Shown here piece after piece: positions 10,627 to 21,109 of a stretch of DNA of 64,000 nucleotides (the stretch's first letter is position 1; each line of letters starts with the position of its first letter). The notes below the pieces were generated by a model. That model was not told the origin of the DNA, did no database searches, and saw nothing but the letters and a program-made list of their open reading frames with translations. Location of the stretch: positions 2,296,501-2,360,500 of the forward strand of contig OX442320.1 in NCBI GenBank assembly GCA_949358305.1, written 5' to 3'. The DNA comes from Strigamia acuminata. Taxonomy: Eukaryota; Arthropoda; Chilopoda; Geophilomorpha; Linotaeniidae. Made by a program: the position numbers and the translations under genes.

Positions 10627-13600
10627 ATGGGTGACGCTCGTAAGTTTTCTTTGTCCATATTTCTCCTAATTTAACCTCTCACACGTCGATTTTATTTTTA
10701 ATTCATCAATCCGAATCTTCAATCTAAATTTTCGTAACGGATTTGACGAATTGGACAAATTTGATCGGATAAAAATCGGTTTTGACGTTTCAACGTTAGG
10801 CCTAACGCTTAAAGGCGCCAGATTTCTCACATTTTTCCTTATACTTGTTTCAGAGTACGGTACGGCTTATTCAAACACGCAAAACTACGGCAGCGGAGGC
10901 GGAAGCGGAGGTGGTAGCGGCGGTGGCGGTTACGGAAATTATCAAAGTAGCAGCGAACAGGGCTACGGACAGAGTTATAACCAGAATTACAGTCAGCAAT
11001 CATCGGTAGAAATGCGGTGTAATTGGTGGAGAATTGATCTAACGATGATATAATTTGATTTTGCGCAGCCGCAACAACCGCCGCAACAACAACAACAACA
11101 GCAGCCGCCGCCATCGCAGAGCTGGGGCGGCAATTCGTACGGAAATTACTCGTCAGATCAATATTCTCCGCCTTCGAATCAGAGTTATGGCATGAATTAT
11201 GGACAGCAATCGTCTGGGTATTCTGCAGGTAAAATTAATCGGTTGAAAAAGTTGAATTATGTTGATTTAAATGGTGAAAAAAATGTTTTTTTGTTGAAAT
11301 GCGTCGGTAAGGCATTGGGTTTGGTGCAATTTATTGGATTTTATTGATAATTGAGTGTTTAAGTAGATGGAAATGTATTTTTTTTGGCGTAAATGATTAA
11401 AAAATGACGATTTTTGGTTGAAAATGGTCATGGTTTAATTGTGGTTAGTTATAGAGGTGAATAATTGTTTGCAATAATTGGATTTGGAACTTTTAATGTT
11501 TTTTGATGGAAAAGATGGATGGAATTGCAGGAAATAGTTTGAAATGATTTTTTATTGTGTGGGAAGGCATGTGGTGAGCAGTGTTAAGTCAATTTAGGTT
11601 TGTTGTGCGTGGAAATTGCGCAGGTTTTTTTGGTAAAAATAGCGGATAAATTAATGAGAAAAAAAATGATGAAATAAGAGTGATAGGTTTGGTAACTTTG
11701 TGTGATGTTTCAAATTATAGAGGTAATGTTTCATTTTTTATTTTTTAAATTTAATTTTTGATAAATATTTTTGTTAAATTCAAAATTCAACGATGTTTTG
11801 TGACACCACGGTTGGATATTTGGTTAAATGGTCGAAGGGTGGAAAGATGATGAAAAATGTTGGGAAAAAATTAAAAATTGCCTAAAACCACAAATAGTTG
11901 TGAAAAATCATGAAATTGTTAAGAAAAGTCATGAAATTATCAGAAAAATTGTCAATAATCATGAAATTGTTAAGAAAAATTGCTGAAATTTATGAAAAAC
12001 ATTAGAAATTATGAAAAATTGTCAAAATTTGTGAAAAAACATTAGAAATTATGAAAAATTGTCAAAATTAAAAAAAAACATTAGAAATTATGAAAAATTG
12101 ACATAAATTTTGCAATAACCGATAGAAAATAATCAAAAACCGAGAAAAAATTATTTTTTTAAAATCAAAACAACGTTAAATTTTGAATGAAAAGTGCCTA
12201 TTTAAGTATCAAAATATAAAGCGGTATTAGTAATTCCGATATATCCCGATTTAACACAAAAAGTGACACCAAAAAATTTTGAAAAAAAAAAAAGAAAAAA
12301 AATTGCAAAAACAAGTAACATGTAGTGAAAATGAAATGCAAAAATCTCGACTGTCAACAGGCCAGTCGAATACCTACTCGGGCTACGGTCAAAGCGGTTA
12401 CGGCAGCCAGAGTAGCTACGGACCCACGGCAGGATCCAACCAAGGCTATAACCAGTCGCAAGGCGGCGCATACAACCAGCCGGCCTACGCTCAGCAGCAA
12501 ACGCCAGCAAACGCCAGCCAAACGTACGGGACGTACAACCAACAGCCGCAGCAGCAAACCTATAACGCCGCGCCGCCGTTGACCCAGCCCCCGCCCGCGC
12601 AGGGCTTCCAGGAGTACGCGCGGCCGCCGCCGGGACAGGGCCCGCCGCCGCTCGTGCCGTCGATGGGTCCGCCGCCCGTCGGAGGGCCCCCGCCCGTCGC
12701 GCAGGGCGTTGGCATGCAGGGCCCGCCGCCAGGAGGGCCACCGCCCGTCGGCCCGGGCGGATACGGCCAGCCGCCGCCGTTGAGTCGAGGCTTTGCGGGC
12801 CAAGGTACTGTAACATTGGACCTTCGGTGCAGCGAGGAAAGTTTTCATTTTTAAAAGGAGATTAATCAATCGTTGAGAAAATGTCGTTTGGTTTGGTGTC
12901 GCTTCCAAATCGGTTTTTTAATTCTCTTTTCCTTTTTTTCTTTTTTTTCTTTTCTTTTCATTTTTTTTTTTGTTTTATTTGGTGGTGTTTCAGGGGGTTT
13001 TGGTATTGGTAAGTGGTGGGATTGATGGCGGGGTGACCAATGAATCTTGGAAGAAAATTTAAATCTGAGAAAATAAATGGTAGAAATGTTTGAAACTGAC
13101 GAGAAGTGAGTCAAATGTTGAGTAAATCGCAAGAAACTTGGCAAATATTGAGGTAAAAGTCAAGAAATCCGTCAATTCTTGATGTAAATCTCAAGAAAAA
13201 GGATGAATCTTGTGCGTAGTATTTAAATTGTTGTATTTTTGTCATTGGTTGCCCCGTTGTTTACTTGAGGGGTCGACAAATTGTGGTCGCCTTGGTCCAT
13301 ATTTGCGATAAATAGATATAAGCTGACTTCTGAATTGTTTTTACTTTTGTCGACCCCAGCATTTGATTATTTAACAGTACACGGATATAGTGAGATGAAT
13401 TTGAACAAAAATTGGAAAATTAGCCCATGCTGTGTAGGTTACATCACGCTGGGTATCTCGATGCCAAATTCACGCACTGAATTCCGTTATTTTGCGTCCG
13501 AAAAATGAATTTTAATTGTAAAAATCGTGTATTTGTTGCGCAGTCGGGGATTTTTTTGTTTGATTTTGGCATCGAGACGATGGGCTACGGTGCCCACACG

Positions 13601-16600
13601 GTATTATGTGCCGTTCGTCTTGAGAAATGACGGAAAGCGTTAAAATATGAGTCGAAATGAGCGTTCTGGTGGCGTTAAGTGATTGATTGTGACGATATTT
13701 GAGGTGGAAACAGGTAAATAGGCTCAGAAGTGACATTCTGGTCTAACAGTGCGCTTGGATTATTATTTTAGGGTTATTTTGTGTGAAACTTTCCTCGTGC
13801 ACTGAGGGTATTTGGTATTTATTCAATTATTTATTTAAATAAAATAAAAATATTAATTTTTTGATGGTTTCCAAGAAGGATTTTGTTTTCTACTTGTTTT
13901 TTCGTTTAGGTCCGGCCAGTTTTGGAGGTCCAGGTGGCAACGATCGAAGCGGAGGTGGCGGAAGAGGGCGATTTGAGTGAGTGCTTATAAATTATTCTTA
14001 TTCTTTTTGTTTTTATTAACAAAATGGGTGAAATTTGATCAAAATGGGATTTTTTTATATCTGTAAAAAAAAAAATTAGAATTTAATAATTTTTTTTTGT
14101 CTTTTTTTTAAATATACATACATATATATTATTATTATTTTTTTAAATTCTTTAAAAACGAAGTCAAAATTTGTAAGTTGGTTGTTTAATTTAATGCATT
14201 GAAATGTGATTTTTTTAAAAGATGGTTTGAGTCATAGCAAGTTTGCAGGTGTTTTACAGAGAAGAAGGTTCAAGATGTGTTGCGAATGGTCAAGAAGTTG
14301 TTGAGCACAAAGCCAGATACGTTTAATAATGAAAAAAAAAATTAATTATAATAATAGTAATAATAATAATAATAATAATAATGTTGTAAACCGGTTGAAC
14401 AACATGCCGTTGTGGTTTTGCCGGTTCTTTTAGTGTTGATTTAATTGATGTTTATTTTTGGTTTTGTTGTGGAAATGTCAACTGATTGACTCGCGCACAC
14501 ACAACAGACCCGAAAAGAAAAGTTGCTGGACGAAATCTAACAGAGTTGTGGTTTTACTTCAATTTTAGTAACCAAGGCCAAGGTGGAAGGGGTGGTTACA
14601 ATAAAGGTAACAGTACCTGGTATACAGGTACTCTCATTTGATTTAATTTATTTATTTATTTATTTATTTATTTATTTCCTAATTTGTTTTGTTTGTTTAT
14701 TTGTTTGTAGCCATGTTCCAAATGACCCAGGGTTAATTAACGGGTGTGTTCAAGGTGTTGCGGTGCATTGTAACGTTTAATAAACGTTGTTAGAGGTGTC
14801 TGTTGCTCCGTCGAGTGGGTTTTTTCTCGTGTTTTTCGGTCATTTTATGCATAAAACTAACACTAGGGTTTAATTGTAGGTGATTTTTTTCTCTGAGAGA
14901 TGTTGTTGGCTATTATTTGAACACACCCTGATTGGTTTGAATGGTGTAGAGGAGGGAATTTGGAATGTTGCTACTGTGGTCTGACATGTTTTTTCACACG
15001 AGCCGATTATAAGTTATGAAGGGGGGGGGGGGGTTCGTGATGACCGTTGTTTGTCATCGGGTAAGTATGTCCGGTTGCAAGGTGAAAGCCGGTCGGCGGA
15101 GTGTGAAGATGCATGTCCGATTGTGTTTCTGAGATGCTGTATGGGGTGTTGTTAGGTGCGTTCGTTAGAGAAATGCACTTGTCAAAGTGGGAGTGAAACT
15201 GAACGCACCTAGAGTCTGCGCCCGGAATCCTGATGCCAAATTCAAACACTAAAGTCTGAGATTGTGGTTTTGCCAGGGGGTACGACGTTCAACCGAATCT
15301 CTGACATGGGATTTCGAATCCCGTTCTGAATTTCCGAATCTTAACATTCTATAAAAAAAAAAAATTGAATTTTTTGTCGAAAATTGGACAAAAGTTAAAA
15401 TAATTTCGACTTTTTTCTTAAAATAATCATCTAAAACTTTCCGAATCTTACGAAAGATTCGAATCTCTGACACGGAGATTTTGATTGTCGTATTCCCTGG
15501 GTTTTGCGCAGGATTTATTGGTACAGTTAGCTGTTATTATTTGTGTAAAAATTGCTTCGAGTAGAACGTCGATTATCCAAACTAATTGTGGTGTGTCCAT
15601 AAAACCGATTTGTTCGCATAATGTCGCATTAACATTATGTAATAGTGCATGCGTTAAAGGCCGATGAGCGCTGTTTGGATAATCAACATTGGTTTTGCCG
15701 TATTTATTGCGTTTGTGTGTGCAGGCAGGGATTTTTCAGTTTGATTGTGGTGCTAAGATACCGGGCACAGACTATAGTTAGATGGGAAATGGGAGACGCA
15801 TGTTTGCGCAGTTTGATAGGTAGTTAAAGAATGCTCCGTTTTGAAACCCGTGGATGCCAGAGTTGCTGATAAATCGCGCTAAGCCGGCAGGTGTTATGTC
15901 CAAATTAAAAGTTAAAAGAGCATCGTGGGAAGGTGTGACAACCTTGTGTGGATTGAAACGAGTGTGTAATGCGAAGAAAACGAGAACAAGTCTGTTTTTT
16001 CGTAGGGTTTTTTTCATGCGGTGTTAATGGTGTTTTGGACGAGTCTTTAGCTTTTGGGTCTCTGAAATGATAATCTCTAGTGTTTAATTATATAATGGTT
16101 TGAATTTAACGCGTTTTTAGCTTTTGGGTTTTTGAAATGATAAATAAATCTAGACTTTAAAGACAACGATGTCAATGCGACGAGTTTGTAGCTTTTGGGC
16201 CTCTCAAATGATAATCTGCAGTGTTTTAATAACACAATGGTGTCAGTTTAACGAGTTTCTAGCTTTTCGGTCTTTGAATTGATAATCTGCAATGTTTAAT
16301 GATACAATCGTGTCAATTTAATGAGTTAGCTTTGATGGTAAATCCGCAGTGTTTAATAATGATACAATGGTGTCAATTGAAGTAAAAAAAAATTTAATGA
16401 TGAAATGGTAGGGATTAAACGACGGAAATGACTCCAGGTAAGAACAAAACGCACCGTGCTATGAGGAGCATTTAAAGGCATTTAAAGGCATTGTTAGCGA
16501 GAAACAAGACGTGTTTTTTTGTTTGTTTTGTTTAGTATAAATCACAATTTGTTTGGTTGGTGAATCAAAATAACTTAAATTAGGGATTTACGAAGTGTGC

Positions 16601-18602
16601 TGGTTTAAGTCGGTGTTAAGTTTGGTTATTTCGCTGCCGACATGAGAAAAATTGGTTTAAAACCCGGCCCGGGTCATTTTGGACCTCGAAACAAACAATA
16701 TTTGTATGGAAATGTATCAAAACGATTCTACTCTTTGATTGTTTCATTTTTATGTTGCAATTTAACCAATTTGGTGTTTGTCGTGAGAGTACGAGAGAAA
16801 TTATCAACGGTTATACGTTAAGATTATTCTTTTTTAAGTAACAAGAAAATAAAACACGTTCATATTGTATGTAAATTGGGCTTGTTTGGTGGATTTAAAT
16901 GACGTCGGCAAAAATGAGCCGTATTTAAACAAAATTCCGTTGGAATTGGTTGTAATTTTGGGATTTGGATACATTGGGAAGCCATCTAGAGGTGGAATTG
17001 ACGACTTTTGGTGTTTTCAATGGGATTGAATGGGTGAGACTGAAGCAAAGGTGCGAAGGAATTGGGGGACAAGTTGTTTGAAATGTTGCGAATGAAAATG
17101 GAATGGAACGAGTGTATTTTAAGTGTGTTTTTCTTGCGTAGGAGGACGCGGCGGATTTGGTGGCGGTGGGAGAGGAGGCGGAGGTGGCGGCTTCATGGAT
17201 AAGATGAAGGACGGAGAAGTTCAGGAAGATACGGTTTTCGTGTCCGGATTGGCCGAAGAAGTGTCCGAAGTGGATTTATCACAATTTTTTGGACAGATTG
17301 GCATTGTCAAAGTAAAAAAAAATAAAAATAGAAATTATTCAATTTTTGAAATTTTTTTTATTTATTTATTCATTTTTTTAGATCGATAAAAAGACCGGGA
17401 AACCTAAAATCTGGATATACAAGGATAAAATAACCGGGAAACCGAAAGGCGAAGCCACAGTCACATACGACGACCCACCGACAGCAACGTCGGCCATTGA
17501 GTGGTTTAATGGTGAGTTTCAGCCGCGACGGAGATCGCGACGAGTCCCTGCCGACTCGGTGCACGCGAGGCGGCCGGGAGTTGCGCCCAAGTCCGGCGAA
17601 AATCGATTTTGGAAATAATTTTTGAAATTTTTGATTTTTTTTACAGGCAAAGACTTCATGGGGAAGAAAATCAAAGTGGAATTGGCGGTTAAGAAGTCGA
17701 GCATGGGCAGTGGCGGCGGAATGGGCGGTGGACGCGGCGGAGGAGGTTTCCTCGGTCGAGGCGGTGGAGGAGGTGGAGGCGGCGGCGGGGGTGGACACAG
17801 CGGGCCACCCGGCGGTCGAGACGGAGACTGGAAATGCCCGAATCCGAGCTGCGGAAACAATAATTTCGCGTGGAGGGGGTCGTGCAACAGATGCAGCGCA
17901 CCCAAACCAGAGGGCGCGGGAGGAAATGGCGGCGGCGGCGGTGGCGGTGGTAATTGATTGGATTTTTTTGGATTTTTTTAAATAATTTATTTGTTTTGGT
18001 TTTTAGGTGACCGTGGAGGTGATCGAGGGGGTCGCGGCGGAATGCGGGGAGGACGAGGTGGTGATAGAGGCGGTCGTGGGGGCCGCGGAGGTGGAATGGG
18101 GATGGGAAGAGGTGGCGGACGTGGTCGTGGAATGGGAGGACCGATGCGGGGTGGCGGGTAAGTTGGTTTGGTTGAGTGTTTTTGTCGATTTCGGTCGTTA
18201 TTTGGTGATTTTGCACGTGGAATTGATTTAAAAGTATTAAATTTTGTGATTTTTATACCGTGAAACAAAGTAAAATCATTAAATTTGAGTAATTTTATGA
18301 AATGCGAGTGGAATTTTTAAATTTTGGTGATTTCACACGAGAACTTGAATAAAATCTATTAATATTCGCGATTTTACTCGTGGAATTTAAGAAGCATTAA
18401 GTTTTCGAGATTTTATCGCTTGAAATTGAGTAAAATCGTTAAATTTTGATGGATTTTGACCGATTTATCATGAAAATGCGAGTTGAAATTGAGTAAAAAT
18501 AAAAAATAAGAATTTTTTTTGTTTTTGTTTTCTTTATTTATTTTATTGAATTGTTTGTTTATTTGCAGGGATCGCGGAGATAAACGACCAAGACCGTATT
18601 AA
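10627..18602 (+). CDS. caz: FET-family RNA-binding protein (FUS/EWS/TAF15, cabeza type)
   Basis: Twelve exons: 10627-10639, 10854-11005, 11069-11228, 12361-12804, 12994-13008 (15 nt), 13910-13976, 14569-14606, 17142-17311, 17382-17511, 17647-17949, 18007-18157, 18569-18602. They total 1677 nt, 558 residues, with all phases matching. Residues 1-185 are QGSY-rich and prion-like, about 185-256 is Pro/Gly-rich, then an RGG region. The RRM spans about 318-413 ([16 protein letters not shown]), followed by RGG, a RanBP2-type zinc finger with Cys 460, 465, 476 and 479, a second RGG tract and a C-terminal RPRPY, which is a PY-type nuclear import signal. These proteins act in transcription and pre-mRNA splicing and shuttle through transportin. 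Candidate polyadenylation signals are at 18849 and 18878. An in-phase alternative donor exists after exon 7. Confidence 0.93.
16037..16385. repeat. Degenerate tandem repeat (about 75-85 bp, roughly 4.5 copies) in a FET intron
   Basis: The motif TAGCTTTTGGGTCT, then TGAAATGATAATCTGCAGTG, then TTTAATAATACAATGGTGTCAATTTAACGAG recurs with variation. It is non-coding and lies in the 2.5-kb intron 14607-17141. The rest of that intron holds a (TTTA)n run near 14650-14680 and nothing else I can name. Confidence 0.7.
17550..17574 (+). other. GC-rich hairpin in FET intron 9
   Basis: GCCGACTCG (17550-17558) pairs with CGAGGCGGC (17566-17574) with one A-G mismatch around a 7-nt loop. The surrounding intron (17512-17646) has a GC-rich 5' half, unlike the gene's other introns, and aligns with the equivalent intron of the paralog. 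Confidence 0.55.
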
Positions 18603-19267
18603 ATAATCCATTCTGCATCATTTTTTAATATCGATTATAATTATAATTATTCATGGACATTTCATCATTTGTTTCATTTTGTAAGGGTTGAACGATTTCT
18701 TCCCGCGTGTATAATTTAATTTTTATGGATTTGTCCATCTATTCATGTAATGTTTAATTATGAAGGTAAAAATTGTAATTATTTCTACCGTTTTATTTCT
18801 TTCTTTCTTTAAAACGTCAAATATCAGCGCGATCGACGCACATTTACAAATAAAAATGGCGGATCCGAAAACACGAAAATAAAAAAGAAACAAAAATGTC
18901 GTCTAAGTTGTAATGTTTTGCCGCTAGATTTCGCGGCGGTGCCAAACCAACCATTCCCGAGCGGCGCCGGTGTCACATTTCGGTACTAACGCGACTCGTC
19001 TCCATTGTCCACTCAAAAATCCCAATCGGCATTCGCAAAAACGCCGTTTATTGGCCACTTATTGTCGCCGAACAAAGTTATTTCGCGTTCTCGCCCATGG
19101 GCGCCAGTTTGCGCGATCACTAATCTAATGTCACGTTGTCCGCGCATCCACAACCTGCAAGCACTGAGCGCACAAACGACGTGACAGACACGTGGACAAG
19201 TGGACGGTTGGTTGGATCATTGGATCACGGATCACGACTGACTTGAATTCTAACGGGTATTCACTTG
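18603..19267 (+). promoter_or_regulatory. FET 3' flank and putative promoter of the tandem paralog
   Basis: The left part is AT-rich 3' UTR with polyadenylation signals at 18849 and 18878. From about 18915 to 19250 the DNA is GC-richer, includes an inverted CCAAT motif (ATTGGCC near 19041), and has an in-frame stop (TGA 19244-19246) just before the paralog's ATG. It is therefore a likely new promoter and 5' UTR, not an exon of the upstream gene. Confidence 0.45.
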
Positions 19268-20650
19268 ATGGACAGGATGAAAGACGGGGTTCAGGAAGAT
19301 ACGGTTTTTGTATCCGGCTTGGCCGACGAGGTCTCTGAGGGCGATCTATCGCAATTTTTCGGCCAAATTGGCGTCGTGAGAGTAAGGAATTGAACATTTT
19401 CGAAATATCCCGCATTTTGTTTGTTTATTTGTCTTATCTGTTTAAAAATTTACATTTCTAGATCGATAAGAAGACGGGGAAGCCGAGAGTGTGGATATAT
19501 AAGGATAAAGTGACCGGGAAACCGAAAGGCGAGGCCACAGTTACGTACGAAGACCCACCGACTGCGACGTCGGCCATTGAATGGTTCAACGGTGAATTTT
19601 TAAGCTAGGCAGATCGTGCGGAGTGCCGGCCGCCTCGGGTTCACGCCAGGCGGCCGCGAATTGCGCGCTTCTCCGGTGATATTTGTGATTTTTCGAATTT
19701 TTTTTAATTTTTTTTTCTTTACAGGGAAAGATTTCATGGGGAAGACGATCAAGGTGGAATTGGCGGTGAAGAAGTCGAGTTTCGGCGGTGGTGGCGGCGG
19801 TCGCGGAGGCGGAGGAGGGGGTTTTCACAGTCGGGGTAGAGGTGGCGGCGGTGGGGGCCACGGTGGACCACCTGGGGGTCGAGACGGAGACTGGAAATGC
19901 CCGAATCCGAGCTGTGGGAATAATAATTTCGCGTGGAGGGGTTCGTGCAACAAATGCAACTCGCCCAGACCCGGCGGAAATGGAGGCGGTGGCGGTGGTA
20001 ATTCATTCATTTATTTATTTATTTAAATACATTTTTGTTAATTTTTGGTTTGTTTTAGGTGACCGTGGAGGTGATCGAGGCGGTCGTGGTGGAATGCGGG
20101 GACGAGGAGGCGATAGAGGCCGTGGGGGTCGCGGAGGCGGGATGGGACGAGGTGGCGGACGTGGATTTGGTGGCGGGTATCGGTAAGTTGATTTGGTTTT
20201 TGGCTTTTAGCGATTAAGTAGAATATTTTTCTTTCTTTGTTTTTTTTTATTTTTGAGGAAATGAAAAATCGTCATTTTTTTGTGTTGTTTCATTTCCAAT
20301 TCGCAGAAAATATCATAAAATTTGTGAATTTGAGTGTTTTTTGATGAACTAATGGAAGAAATGATTTAAAAAAATGTGATTTTTAGTCTTTTCTTATGAG
20401 CATTTTGCAGAAAATATCGTAATATTGGCGATTTCAAGCGCCTTTTTCGTGTTTTCTGATGAACGATTTGCTGAAATTATCAAAAAATTGTTGATTTTTT
20501 GCGATTTTTCATTCATAGAAACAAATACTATATATAAACTCAGTTAATATTGAGAAAAATCTTATAAGTTATTTGTTTATTGATTATTTGTACTGAACAA
20601 TTTCTCCACCTTGCAGGGATCGTGGGGACAACCGACAAAGACCGTATTGA
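19268..20650 (+). CDS. Truncated FET paralog: RRM, RGG and zinc finger without prion-like domain
   Basis: Five exons: 19268-19381, 19462-19591, 19725-19997, 20059-20182, 20617-20650. They total 675 nt, 224 residues. Each exon matches the last five exons of the FET gene upstream, with the same intron positions and phases. Present are an RRM (about 11-98; [16 protein letters not shown] becomes [10 protein letters not shown]), an RGG tract, the RanBP2-type zinc finger (Cys 140, 145, 156, 159), a second RGG tract and C-terminal RQRPY. The QGSY-rich transcription/phase-separation region is absent. An upstream in-frame stop at 19244 and the lack of an acceptor AG between it and the ATG mean it cannot be an alternative 3' end of the first gene in frame. 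All key residues and splice sites are intact, so it is probably functional, perhaps as a competitor or modulator of the full-length protein (inference). Confidence 0.87.
19628..19655 (+). other. GC-rich hairpin in the matching paralog intron
   Basis: GGCCGCCT (19628-19635) pairs perfectly with AGGCGGCC (19648-19655) around a 12-nt loop. It occupies the same place in the homologous intron as the hairpin at 17550-17574. Confidence 0.55.
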
Positions 20651-21109
20651 ACGATAAATTTTGCATCAATTCGACTCAACAATTCGTTCATCTTAACGAT
20701 GAAGAAACCAATAGGAAAGCAATTTGGAAGACCAGCAGTTAAAACGAAAGGAAACAAACCAAACAGCCTTTTACACACATAAATGAAATATCTGACGATT
20801 AATTAATTTCTTTCAATTTAATTTAATTTTAAACTCAAAAATCAAAATTTCCAATTAACAAAAAAAAACCCTTTCACGATTTCTCTATATATTTTTTTTC
20901 AAACGATATTTTTGATAATTTTTACGAATTTGTTGACTAAGGGCTCAAAAAGTGACGAATTTGATGTACACACTATGAATTAATTCCATTTATTTACACC
21001 TTCGGATAATACAGAATTGTTACAATAAAATTTCTCTTTCCCATTATTCGCTCATTTTGTGCAATTTTTTGTCGCTTCGCTCGAAATCAACTCGTAAGTC
21101 GATCAATAT
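20651..21109. other. Convergent 3' ends of the FET paralog and synergin
   Basis: No coding exon. TTTATT at 20989-20994 and at 21109-21114 (overlapping the stop) give minus-strand AATAAA signals for synergin. Confidence 0.6.

Noticed and set aside
12202-12908. Arg-rich minus-strand frames opposite FET exon 4
   Set aside because: Antisense shadows of a Gly/Pro/Gln-rich exon.
17370-18268. Pro/Arg-rich and Ala/Ser/Thr-rich minus-strand frames opposite the FET RGG exons
   Set aside because: Antisense of GGN codons; no independent support.
19268-20650. Second FET exon set as alternative 3' exons of the first gene
   Set aside because: In-frame stop at 19244 and no acceptor AG before the matching sequence, so in-frame splicing from upstream FET exons is not possible.
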